Assembly: GCA_015232315.1 (NCBI GenBank)
Contig: JADFZZ010000009.1
Location: 62,001-126,000, forward strand
Direction: 5' to 3'
DNA length: 64,000 bases
Source: SAR324 cluster bacterium
Lineage (GTDB): Bacteria; SAR324; NAC60-12
Made by a program: the position numbers and the translations under genes. Within the stretch, counting starts at the first letter, position 1. Every line of letters starts with the position of its first letter. Shown piece after piece: positions 18,321 to 27,900 of this stretch. Below the pieces are notes generated by a model that saw nothing but the letters and a program-made list of their open reading frames with translations, did not search any database and was not told the origin of the DNA.

Positions 18321-19856
18321 CTATACCGAATCTGTGCCTTTTCTGTTGATCCAGGAAAACATTTTTGAAAGACTGAGTTCTTCTACGGCAATCTGATGTT
18401 TTTTCTCATCAAACAGAAAGGTGACTCCGCCCAAAGTAATCACATCTCCAGCCTCCAGTTTTCTTTGAGTAACACTCTGGTTGTTGACTGTTACGGTTCC
18501 ATAGCCAACCAGGGTACACTCTCTTGAGTTGCTGAAAAAAATGGACGCATGTTTCTCTTCAATAGCAGGTATATTTCTCACCTGAATGTCTGTGTTGTCA
18601 CTGCTTCCAATCCGGGTTTCCGCGGAGCTGATATAGTAGCTTTCAGGGATGACCCGGCTCTTGCCCGGATTGAGTACTTTGATGCTGGAATGCCGGGACT
18701 GGGGTTGCTTCCTTGAAAAATAAGTGTCCGTCAGATTCTGATATTCAATGCTTCGGTGCTGTGTAAATGATTCAAAGGGAATCCGGCTCAAGGCCCATAA
18801 CATCAGCAACGCCACAGGTGCCACAAAAAAGAGGAAGACCGGCAACGTATCCGCAGGCATTCCAAACACTGTGCTGGAAAAATAGTAGCGTGTCACAGAC
18901 GATTCTTCTGACTGATTATGATAACGAACACGTACAAACTTACGATCAGCAGGGTCCATGGAGGCTCTGTACTGAATGACCGATTCGTTGACAATTTGAT
19001 TCATAATCCGCTCATAAACCTGTTCCAATTCTGTCGGATTCATGGCATCAAAAACGGTTCCGCCTGTTTCAGACGCGATTTTTTTCAAATTTTTGTCTTT
19101 GGCACTGCTACCAAAATGGATCACAAACACAGAAATCCCCTCTTTTTGCAGTGATTCAATGGGACGATGATAGGGTACATATTCCTCTCCGGTAATCGGG
19201 TGCAGTTTTTGGGTATTCATGTAATACGGACTATTCTCGCCATCAGACAGAAGGATTATCGCTTTTCTTCCACGGATGGATTTGAATTCCCGGGCCGCAC
19301 GATCCAGGCTCCCATAAAGTTCTGTAAAGACTTCATCCCCTGTAGGTCGCTTGATTTCTCCCAAATACGTTTCAATGGCAGGAATATCGGAAACAGGATT
19401 AGAATGGTGATGATAAAACGAGTTATACGAAATCAAGCCCACTTTATCTTTAGGTCCGATCCGCGTTAAAAAATTTTTTATGGCCTGTTGCGCATAATAC
19501 ATTCGCTGTTCTTCTTGATTTTCCGCGGACTGTCCTTCCAGTGTTCGATACATGCTTCCAGAATTATCCAGAAGCAATAAAAACAGGATACCCTGTTTGT
19601 TATTCACCCCGGATTGAAAACTGGTGATTTCAGGAATGACTGTAAAATCACTGCCATTGGCCGACTCAGAAATTTCAAAATGATCACTGGACAAATTTTT
19701 GACGGGATTTCCCAAAGGATCTGTCACGCTGACATACAACTGAACCTGCTGGTTAAAAAACACCATAAACGGATCAATCTGAGAAATCCGTAAAGAGTCA
19801 TTGGCAAAGGCACAGGAACCGCTGACCAATATCATCCAGACCATCCAGTATTTCAT
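18321..19856 (-). CDS. Membrane-anchored VWA-domain protein with cytoplasmic FHA domain
   Basis: A 511-residue protein. A signal peptide (residues 1-18, ending CAFA) is followed by a beta-rich segment and a von Willebrand A domain whose metal-ion site begins with DNSGS at 97-101 and continues with RPTGDEVF and LLSDGEN. A single membrane helix (about 338-357, VFLFFVAPVALLMLW) places the C-terminus in the cytoplasm, where residues about 410-490 form an FHA domain (ETRIGSSDNTDIQV, EEKHASIFF). FHA domains bind phosphothreonine peptides; the usual R in the IGR turn is a serine here. The architecture could relay a periplasmic interaction to phosphorylation inside. The FHA membrane gene lies 15 bases upstream. 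Confidence 0.85.
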   Translation of the reverse strand: MKYWMVWMILVSGSCAFANDSLRISQIDPFMVFFNQQVQLYVSVTDPLGNPVKNLSSDHFEISESANGSDFTVIPEITSFQSGVNNKQGILFLLLLDNSGSMYRTLEGQSAENQEEQRMYYAQQAIKNFLTRIGPKDKVGLISYNSFYHHHSNPVSDIPAIETYLGEIKRPTGDEVFTELYGSLDRAAREFKSIRGRKAIILLSDGENSPYYMNTQKLHPITGEEYVPYHRPIESLQKEGISVFVIHFGSSAKDKNLKKIASETGGTVFDAMNPTELEQVYERIMNQIVNESVIQYRASMDPADRKFVRVRYHNQSEESSVTRYYFSSTVFGMPADTLPVFLFFVAPVALLMLWALSRIPFESFTQHRSIEYQNLTDTYFSRKQPQSRHSSIKVLNPGKSRVIPESYYISSAETRIGSSDNTDIQVRNIPAIEEKHASIFFSNSRECTLVGYGTVTVNNQSVTQRKLEAGDVITLGGVTFLFDEKKHQIAVEELSLSKMFSWINRKGTDSV

Positions 19857-19871
19857 ATTCTTCCCCTCCGC

Positions 19872-20795
19872 CTATTGATACAGATATATAAATTTCGCAC
19901 TACCGATTTTCAAAACATCATTGAGTTTCAAGGCCCGTTCTCCACCAGCGACTTCATTGATCTGAACACTTTTTTTCCCCAGGGGTTTCAGTAGTAAATC
20001 CCGCTTATGGATGCACAGTTCCGCATGGAAAGCACTGATATCCTGATATTCATTTTCGCTCAAAACAATATCGGCATCTTCAGAACTGCCAATTGTCACT
20101 TTGTCATCAAGAATCAGAAATTCCCGTCCTTTGCTTTTGCCATTGAGCAGCATCAATCGTCCCATGGAAAAACGGCTTCTCACCAGACCATAGAACAAAC
20201 CAAGGGCAACCCCGAAAATCAAAAAACCGATCAGACGGGCATACAGCGTTTGTGGTAAAACCAACCTGGAATACTCCATGGAAAGTCCGCCCAACAAGCC
20301 ACCCACCCCGCCGCCAATAATGCCGACTTTCATGGTTTTGAAGGATTTTTTGCTGAATTCCCCGGCTTTGAACCATTTGATCCTGAATTCTTCCGCAACC
20401 CCGATAAACATGCCTAGAATCGACCAGCCGATTGCCCGGGAAACAGGCAATCCAAAGGTATTGAATTCCTGATTGGTGTTGATCAGAATTTGTCCTGAAA
20501 ACCATAACAGAATCTGTGCGGTCAGCACCCCGATCACACCGCCCAATATCCCGATAGCAGAACCAATCAGAATCCCAACTGGAATTCTGAAGTGTTGAGA
20601 CATTGTGATTCCTTCACTGGTCCCGAAAAAGCCACCCATAACACCGCCAAGTGTCATACCGAGAAAAATATTGAACACTAAATAGGAGGGAAACGACGCT
20701 TGAAATCTTAAAATGATCTCTGAGATTGGCCAAAAAGCAAAACCAGCAAGAAGTCCTATCAGGCAAAGGATGAGTTTTCTCAGGAATAGCGTCAT
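19872..20795 (-). CDS. Multi-pass membrane protein with C-terminal FHA domain
   Basis: A 307-residue protein. The first 215 residues contain about five or six hydrophobic segments rich in glycine-zipper patterns (GMTLGGVMGGFFG, IGSAIGILGGVIGVL, IGGGVGGLLGG). Residues about 225-307 form an FHA domain: VTIGSSEDADIVLSE, then ISAFHAEL, with the structural histidine present and serine in place of the usual arginine. It probably sits in the inner membrane and binds a phosphorylated partner in the cytoplasm. It is the first gene of the seven-gene minus-strand cluster; a dispersed repeat lies about 60 bases upstream. Confidence 0.8.
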   Translation of the reverse strand: MTLFLRKLILCLIGLLAGFAFWPISEIILRFQASFPSYLVFNIFLGMTLGGVMGGFFGTSEGITMSQHFRIPVGILIGSAIGILGGVIGVLTAQILLWFSGQILINTNQEFNTFGLPVSRAIGWSILGMFIGVAEEFRIKWFKAGEFSKKSFKTMKVGIIGGGVGGLLGGLSMEYSRLVLPQTLYARLIGFLIFGVALGLFYGLVRSRFSMGRLMLLNGKSKGREFLILDDKVTIGSSEDADIVLSENEYQDISAFHAELCIHKRDLLLKPLGKKSVQINEVAGGERALKLNDVLKIGSAKFIYLYQ

Positions 20796-20851
20796 ATGAA
20801 AGCCCTTTCAAAAGTACAGGTGCCCTTCAATGCCCTGTATTGAAATTAACA

Positions 20852-20923
20852 AAGCAGTCCACTATTCCGGTTCATATCGTTTGATTTGAAAAAGTGAAAT
20901 AAAAAAACAGGTTATCTATGGAA
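20852..20923. repeat. Dispersed intergenic repeat, copy 2 of 2
   Basis: Same sequence and orientation as 5531-5602, differing by one substitution and one indel over the first 58 bases. Just after it, 20934-20959 (ATCGGCAGTGGTTCCGTTTG) recurs at 44403-44428. The gap 20796-21208 therefore holds two small dispersed repeats and the inverted-repeat element at 21096-21203, and no gene that I can support. Confidence 0.75.
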
Positions 20924-21095
20924 TTCTGAGACATATCGGCAGTGGTTCCGTTTGGAATCGGACATCTGGATATCCGCGTTTGCGAAACACGTATCGGTGG
21001 TAACTCTTTCAGGTACGAGGAATCACTGGTTTTGGGAAGAGGCTATATGATTTTAATGGAAACCACCTCAATTCTTGATTGGGAAGGGTGCCAAT

Positions 21096-21203
21096 TATAT
21101 AGTATTCCAGAAAAATAATTTGGTCGGAGGGAGGGCATCTTGCCCTCCAAATGCGGGCGGGACGCCCGCGCTCCCAGGAAATAATTATCTGGAACACTAT
21201 AGG
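21096..21203. mobile_element. MITE-like inverted-repeat element containing a GC-rich palindrome
   Basis: The ends are inverted copies of one another: TATAGTATTCCAGAAAAATA on the left, and TATAGTGTTCCAGATAATTA reading in from the right on the other strand. The middle holds two GC-rich palindromes (GGAGGGC ... GCCCTCC and GCGGGC ... GCCCGC). The element begins a few bases after the stop of the antitoxin-like gene at 21209, where a toxin partner would be expected. I found no clear target duplication. Confidence 0.7.
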
Positions 21204-21208
21204 TAATT

Positions 21209-21394
21209 CTAAAGGTTTCCTTGCCAGACTTCAGCCAGCATGGATTCCACTTCCGCGGAAGTGTACTTTTTCTTGCCTTTTGATTTTTCAATCGCTTCCA
21301 TGGCCTCTAAAATGATGGCTTGTTTTTCCAGTTCCAGAAATTTTTCCTTGGGGAGGATGACCACCGTTTTTTTAGGATTCCTGACTTCAACCAT
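21209..21394 (-). CDS. Small antitoxin-like protein, orphan
   Basis: A 61-residue protein. A short beta-like start (KKTVVILPKEKFLELE) is followed by a charged helix (AIILEAMEAIEKSKGKKKYTSAEVESMLAEVW). This resembles the N-terminal DNA-binding segment plus the toxin-binding helix of Phd/RelB-type antitoxins. No toxin gene follows: the DNA downstream is an inverted-repeat element. It is either an orphan antitoxin or half of a broken toxin-antitoxin pair. The assignment rests on size and pattern only. Confidence 0.5.
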   Translation of the reverse strand: MVEVRNPKKTVVILPKEKFLELEKQAIILEAMEAIEKSKGKKKYTSAEVESMLAEVWQGNL

Positions 21395-21565
21395 CTCACT
21401 TGAATTGATAATTTGTGAAATTTACTTTTTTGCTTCTGTGACGTTTAGAACTCGCATAAGACCTTTTTAAAATTTGAATGAAGTAGCGAAAGAGGTACTT
21501 TATTCAGTACCTTTAATAGAGTGGGAGGTCAATTTTTAATTATAATGCTAACCCTGTTAATGCTA

Positions 21566-24043
21566 TCACGAATATACCTGTTGATAGACCCCCATCAATG
21601 ACTTCATTTTCTTTGAGAATTCCGTGTTATCCGCCAGTTTGATTTCATTGATCTGATGTTCAATTTCTTCCCGAAAGACCTGATGAGCCCGTGCAGACCA
21701 GTCGTCTCTCATGTTTATCAGCAATTCACCGCCGTAAGCAATATAGCGTGGTTCCCGTGTATGGAAATAGGCACGGAACGAATGGAGTGCCACAATTTTT
21801 TCGGGGTGCGCATCGGCCAGACGCAGAAACTCCTCAAAATGCTTCAGAAATTTCTTTTTATTCGCGGGTGCCAACGTCTTGTGCCCGTCATACAGCGCCA
21901 GGCTAAGGTCTATCAACGATCGGTAGCATTCAGATGGAATCCCCGCAAGAGAGGTGTCTGTTGTATTAGTGCCGGATTGCTGGAGTCGCTGGCTATCCTG
22001 TCGTGCCTTGTTCAGGATGTTTTCCATCAATAACACGAGGTCAGGCTGTAGCTCCATGATTTTGTGAACAGTGACATCCAATATATTGTAACGTACATTG
22101 TCTTCGTGTTCCGAACTCTGATGACCGCGAACCATGAAATTATAAAAGCCTTCGCCTGTGGTGGCATGCGGTTCATAGCTTCCCACCAGATTCAGCAATT
22201 CATCCATGATCAGCGATTTTTCTTGTTCCAGCAGACCATTGGTTTTCATGGCTTCAATTTTATGACAAAAATCAACTTCCGCGGTGAAACGGGATTCCTC
22301 ATCAACGGTCTTGTTTCTAAACTGAACATGGGCCTGGTGTGTGATGCGTAAGGCTTCCGCAAGGGATACCGGCACGGCTTCGACAGCATTGAGGAATGCG
22401 GAGATGGTTTCTTTTTCTGAAACGAGGGTATCCATGTGCCGTCCTTTTTCCACCAGCACACCAATGACCGAAGACAAACCATGTTCCTGAAGGAACTGTT
22501 CAATCTGTCCCGTACACCACCGGGTATTGCGTTCGTTTTCCGGGTTGTGATTGAGACGGATTTTGTGCAATTGCGGCCAAAGATCCCAAGCCACATCAAA
22601 CTGTTTGGCATCAGACAGTTTATCATGCAGACTGTTGATCACCAGCATCGGCATCATCGGCGGAAGACGGAAAAAATTTTCTGTGTAATTGATTCGGGTA
22701 TATTTGTTTTTCCTGAAAACTTCTTTTCGTGCTTCCTGTTCCATTCCCTCATCAATCCAACCAGCATCCCATTCGCCTTGATAAGAGGTGAGTCCCTGTT
22801 TATGCGATCCCATTTCCGCAATGTGATGATGGAGGCCTTGCGGAGGATTTTTCAGGGCCTTTGGCATGCCTTTGGACGCAATTTCATAATTCATGGTGAA
22901 GGGATTGAGACGTTCATGAATGTCTGTGATTTTATCAAGCATCGGCACATTCACCCCGATACGATGCTGTAGTGTGTCCAGAAATTTAGGAATATCGAGG
23001 GTCATGCTCCTGAAAAAGAAGGGAAAAGACTCCATGATTCTGAAAAATTGTTTGAACGGCAAAATCCCTCTCTTACTGGCTTTATTGAGCGTTTTACTAA
23101 GCAGAAACAGCAGGTTTTCCATTTCAAACAGCATCGGCGAATTGAGGGTGATGATGGCTTTGATGCTGTTCATGAAGCGTGGACGATGCACACATTCCAG
23201 AGTGGCTTTGATCAGGGACAAAATACCGCCCATGCTGTGTCCCATCAAGATCACCTGTGGGGCACCGGATTGTTCCCTTGCCAAATCAATCGTGCTTGTC
23301 AGATGGGATTCCGCAAAGACATCCAGATTGGCGTTATTGTCATGCCTGTCATGATCCAGAATAAACAACCTGTTTCCGTTTTTTGCCAAATGGTAATCCA
23401 TACTGTCAAGGCCCTGTAGATGAAAACTGTAGTAATTGGAAGTGTAGCCATGAAACAGACAGACAGGAGACTGGTTTTTGATTGTTACCGGAATTATTTC
23501 CCAAATTTTGATGGAACGCATGCCATACCAGGAGATCCTGTGAATGTGGATCGCCTCAATGTATTCAGGGATTTTTGTTCCATCAGGATGTTGATCTTTT
23601 AAGATTTCTGTTCTGACGGTTTTGTTGAAATAGGGAAATTCGCGCTGTTCCGGATCATCAATCACTCCGGTTAGTGGAATCGCTTTCACCAGATTTTCCA
23701 GCATTTCAAAACTGGCCTGCTGTCGGAGGTGTAAGGGAATTTCGTTAAAATTGGGATAGATGTTGACCAGTTTCAGAATTTCCCACAGATCTTTTCTCGA
23801 TTTCAAATAAAAACCGTTGTCCCGTTTGATGAGAAAGCCCTGACCGGTTTTGGCCTCAGGGGAATAAAAATGATGTTTATGCAGATAACGATAAATTCGG
23901 TCCAGCGTGTATTGCGGATGCCTGTTTTCTGTCACTGTGATGATGCGATGGAATGAATTTCCATCAGCCGTACAGCCAAGAGCCAGGAGTTGATAGATCC
24001 GGTGGGATAACTCCCGCAGTTGCATGCCTTCTGTCTTAAACAT
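21566..24043 (-). CDS. Large alpha/beta-hydrolase (serine hydrolase) with extra N- and C-terminal regions
   Basis: An 825-residue protein. Residues about 190-560 form an alpha/beta-hydrolase: an oxyanion-region CLFHGYTSNYYS, LDHDRHDNNAN, the nucleophile elbow LMGHSMGG (Ser270), a candidate acid in NSLHDKLSD and a candidate histidine in EKGRHMD. Residues 1-95 look like a small helical DNA-binding or winged-helix-like region (LSHRIYQLLALG, TLDRIYRYLHKHHF). The C-terminal 230 residues are helical and unrecognised. It probably cleaves an ester or lipid; the polyester-synthase-like spacing is suggestive only. No signal peptide. A GGGAG ribosome site precedes the ATG. It follows the SWIM/SNF2 pair on the same strand by 33 bases. 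Confidence 0.75.
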   Translation of the reverse strand: MFKTEGMQLRELSHRIYQLLALGCTADGNSFHRIITVTENRHPQYTLDRIYRYLHKHHFYSPEAKTGQGFLIKRDNGFYLKSRKDLWEILKLVNIYPNFNEIPLHLRQQASFEMLENLVKAIPLTGVIDDPEQREFPYFNKTVRTEILKDQHPDGTKIPEYIEAIHIHRISWYGMRSIKIWEIIPVTIKNQSPVCLFHGYTSNYYSFHLQGLDSMDYHLAKNGNRLFILDHDRHDNNANLDVFAESHLTSTIDLAREQSGAPQVILMGHSMGGILSLIKATLECVHRPRFMNSIKAIITLNSPMLFEMENLLFLLSKTLNKASKRGILPFKQFFRIMESFPFFFRSMTLDIPKFLDTLQHRIGVNVPMLDKITDIHERLNPFTMNYEIASKGMPKALKNPPQGLHHHIAEMGSHKQGLTSYQGEWDAGWIDEGMEQEARKEVFRKNKYTRINYTENFFRLPPMMPMLVINSLHDKLSDAKQFDVAWDLWPQLHKIRLNHNPENERNTRWCTGQIEQFLQEHGLSSVIGVLVEKGRHMDTLVSEKETISAFLNAVEAVPVSLAEALRITHQAHVQFRNKTVDEESRFTAEVDFCHKIEAMKTNGLLEQEKSLIMDELLNLVGSYEPHATTGEGFYNFMVRGHQSSEHEDNVRYNILDVTVHKIMELQPDLVLLMENILNKARQDSQRLQQSGTNTTDTSLAGIPSECYRSLIDLSLALYDGHKTLAPANKKKFLKHFEEFLRLADAHPEKIVALHSFRAYFHTREPRYIAYGGELLINMRDDWSARAHQVFREEIEHQINEIKLADNTEFSKKMKSLMGVYQQVYS

Positions 24044-24076
24044 AGTTTTATCTCCCGGTTAAAGTTTTTGTTTGAG

Positions 24077-24913
24077 TTATCGCATGATTTTGTTTCGAAC
24101 CTGTTGATAGATGATATCCATGATTTCCAGAAAAGAATTATCCCGATTCCAGAAGGCTGGATAATCTCCCTGTTTTTTAATCAAGCCACCCACAATTTGA
24201 GCTGGACTGGACGGCTCAAACTGTGGAAATTTTTCGGTGGAACGCCAGAACGTTTTCAGCGTCAGGTCTGGTGGGAGTTCCACCGCATGAACGGGCGTGA
24301 ACCGATGGAGCTGAGGCACAATTTCCAAATTATTGGAATCATCATCCATTCTGGCAGACAACGCCTGACCCAACGGAGTTTTCATGAGGCGGTCGCGCAG
24401 TTCCTGCCGGGGCAATCCTCTCAATTCAAACAGCAGCAGGGGATCATGATCCAGCAGTTCAGCAATTTTGTAATAAACCCCGGCGACATGTTTGCAGGGA
24501 TTCATATAATCAGGACAGGAACAGGAGGTTGAAAAATCATCCCGTGACTCCGGCAACAGCGGAAATCCCTGTCTGGAAAACACCTCCTGAATGCCATCGG
24601 GCACTTCCCCCAGAATCAACCGGGTGATCCAGGCGGCATTGCGCCCCAGTTGTTCAATGAGATCATCCCAGTCACGTCTGGCGATAATGCCCATCTGAAT
24701 GCTCACAGAATATTGAGGTTCCCTGTAGATTCCATAATTTGGATTGGTGTTGCCACGAATCCGGGCTGTCACCATATTCCGCTCAATGTTGAAGGACATA
24801 ATCCTGTTTGAAGCAAGACAGGATTTGCCGCGCTTGAGGTGATTTTCTTCCATGAGGTCTTCAAGGGCTTTGATGAAGCGTTTTCCCCACCAGCTTTTTG
24901 AAACTTTGGCCAT
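24077..24913 (-). CDS. SWIM zinc-finger protein
   Basis: A 278-residue protein with a SWIM motif CxCx6CxH (Cys131, Cys133, Cys140, His142; CSCPDYMNPCKH). SWIM domains bind zinc and mediate DNA or protein contacts and are commonly encoded next to SNF2-family helicases in bacteria, as here: its start lies two bases after the stop of the SNF2 gene at 24916. The N-terminal half (WWGKRFIKALE, IERNMVTARIRGN) is typical of these partners. Its role is probably to direct or regulate the helicase on DNA or nucleoprotein. Confidence 0.88.
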   Translation of the reverse strand: MAKVSKSWWGKRFIKALEDLMEENHLKRGKSCLASNRIMSFNIERNMVTARIRGNTNPNYGIYREPQYSVSIQMGIIARRDWDDLIEQLGRNAAWITRLILGEVPDGIQEVFSRQGFPLLPESRDDFSTSCSCPDYMNPCKHVAGVYYKIAELLDHDPLLLFELRGLPRQELRDRLMKTPLGQALSARMDDDSNNLEIVPQLHRFTPVHAVELPPDLTLKTFWRSTEKFPQFEPSSPAQIVGGLIKKQGDYPAFWNRDNSFLEIMDIIYQQVRNKIMR

Positions 24914-24915
24914 AA

Positions 24916-27900
24916 TTATTCCATCATTGCGTCTTTGCTCAAGCGAATCAATCTGCGGAATGATTCATTATCCAACTCTGTCAACCAGGATTCGTCACTG
25001 CCGACAATGGAATCCGACAATTGCTTTTTGTCTTCCAGAAGTTTATCAATCCGTTCTTCCAGAGTTCCCACCGTAATGAACTTATGCACCATCACTTTTT
25101 TGGTTTGTCCAATCCGGAACGCCCTGTCTGTCGCCTGATTTTCCACAGCCGGATTCCACCATCGGTCAAAGTGGAAAACATGGTTGGCCCGTGTCAGGGT
25201 GATGCCAACCCCACCGGCCTTGAGCGACAGAATAAACACTCCGGGCAACCCGCTTTCCTGAAACTCTGCGATCATGCTCTCCCGACGTTCCCGAGGGACC
25301 TGCCCGTGAAGATACCAGGTCGGAATATGATGATCCTTGAGCAATTGTTCCAGTTGCGCTCCGATTTCTGTGAACTGGGTGAACAACAGCAGGCTTTCCT
25401 CATTGTCCAGAATTTCATGGACCATCTCAGTGAGACGCTCAAGTTTTCTTGAACGATCCGGCGCGAATTCACTGCCATCTTTCAGAAACTGCGCAGGATG
25501 ATTGCAGATCTGTTTGAGTTTGATCAGGGTCGATAAAATCAGCCCTTTCCGCTGGATGCCTTCCGTATCATCCAGAGCTTCCTGGACCTCATCCACGACA
25601 TTCTGATACAAGGATGCCTGTTCCTTGCTCAGGGTGCAGAATATTTTCTGTTCCACTTTATCCGGCAGATCCTTGATGATGGATTTGTCTGTCTTCAGTC
25701 GTCTCAAAATGAATGGTTCAACCAGTTTTTTGAAAAGCTTCAATTGCGCTTTGTCATCATTTTTCTGGATCGGTAGTTCAAAATTGGTCTTGAAATGATT
25801 CTGGTTGCCTAAATATCCCGGATTCAAAAAATGAAAAATTGCCCAGATATCGAGCAGTCTGTTTTCAATCGGAGTCCCTGTGAGCGCGGTTCTGCGGGGG
25901 GCCTGAAGCTTAAAAATTGATTTTGCCTGCTGGGACTGTGGATTTTTGATGTTCTGGGCCTCGTCAATCACAATCCTGTGCCATTGAATGGTTTCCAGCA
26001 ACTGAAGGTCTTTTCTGGAAAGTGTGAAGGAGGTGATGACGGCATCCACCTGCTGGCATTTCTGTTCAAACACGTCCTTGTCCTGCACCCGCTGTAGGCC
26101 ATGATGCACCATGATCCTAAGCGATGGCGCAAACCGTTCCATTTCCTTTTTCCAGTTACCCAGCACAGAAGTCGGCGCGATCAGCAATGTTGGCCTGACC
26201 CTTCCAGTTTCCCGTTCATGGAGCAACAACGCAATGATCTGGATCGTTTTACCCAGTCCCATATCGTCTGCCAGACAGGCGCCCATATTCAGGGTTTCGA
26301 GGTAATTGAGCCAGGAAAGCCCGCGTTTCTGATATTCCCTGAGTTCGCCCTTCAAGCCTGCGGGCGTTTCCATCAATTGCATGCCTGATTTATTGGACAA
26401 ACCACGCATCAGATGTTCAAGATCCTGATCCAGTTCGATTTCCAGTTGATCTTCTTCTACCACAGAACGTTTGAGCAGATCCATAAGGGAAATGGAAGCC
26501 TCCTCGTTGCCGTTATTATTCCACAGATCCAGCATTTCCTGCATCAGGTTCCGGTCCAGTTCAATCCACTCTCCGCGGAAGCGGACCAGAGGCGTTTTGG
26601 CCTGCACAAGAGCCTCCCATTCGTCAGGACTCACCACTTCCCCACCAATTGAAAGCTGATATTTGTAGCGGGCAAGTGAATGCAGATTGAAATAACCACT
26701 GGCCATTTCCTGTTTTTGGGGAACAACGCTTTTGGCTTTCAAGCGCAGTTTTGCGCGTTTTTTTCCTTCGGGAGTCCACCAGGTCGGAATAATCACCTTG
26801 TAACCGGATTCCTCAAGAACCTTGGAAGTTTCCTTCAGAAATGAAAACGTTTCCTCAAGCGTCAGCATCATGTTTCCCGGCAGGCCATTTTGCAGTCCAT
26901 CCCATAATTTGGGATAAATCCGTGAAGCGGAACCGAGTTGGAGTAAAATGTCTTTTTCAAAATGCTGTCCAAAATATTTTTTAAACTCTCCCTGCGCTTT
27001 ATTTTCAAATTTCCAGTATTCCGCCAGTGGAACCTTGAGCGACGGATCTTTGCGAGATTCCACCAGAAATTCGAGTTCCCATTGATCGGGGTCCTCATCC
27101 TTTGCGGAGTGTAGACGAAAACATAGCACAAACAGCGGATTGGTCTGAATGGAAAACAATTGTTTTTTCCAGGTAAACCATTGCCTGTGCCATTCTTTCC
27201 ATAATTCACCGGCATAAACAGTGAGGTTGTTTTTTCTGGCGTAAGGGTCGTTGACATGAGTCACAGTGTTGGACGGAAGACATTTTTCCAGAAAGGTGCC
27301 GTCTGTCATTTGATGAATTTTTTGAGGGAATTTGAGCTGACGTATTGTTTGCTCCAGGCCAATTTCAAAAAATTGACTGACCACCGCTTTGGCCTCAGAA
27401 AGATTGTGCGCTGAATGGGGATTCTGGTTGCCGGCCCTGCAAACAGGAGGCATGCATGAACTCAATTGTACAAGGAGTTCCTCAAAATCCGGCGTCAGCA
27501 AATCCCACCCGGGACTGAAGCCCATTATTTTTTTTGACGCGTTTTTGGGTTCCTCAAAAATACGTATGGAGGGGATGTATTGATCTTTGTTCAGCAGGGT
27601 CTGAAGCTGTTGACTGAGATGATGCCAATACCTGAAATCTTCTCCCAGCCTGACATCGTGAGGACTGTACCGGCTTAAAAAATGTATTTCCCGCAGAAGA
27701 GCCAGCATATCTTCAGGAAAGATCCCCCAAACCTCAAACCACATCCATGATTGTGGTTCCGGCATCGGCAGGGCAGATAGTTCCACCAGATCCAGCGAAG
27801 GCAACGGACGATTGTCTGAAGCAGGCAACAGAATGAATCCGGTTTTCGCGGTTTGATCAATCCAGTCCAGCAACTCTTTTTTTACGCACAGAATTTCCCT

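Noticed and set aside
21009-21291. Open frames containing GARASRPH and RGRPARIWRARCPP
   Set aside because: They are translations of the GC-rich palindromes in the inverted-repeat element at 21096-21203.
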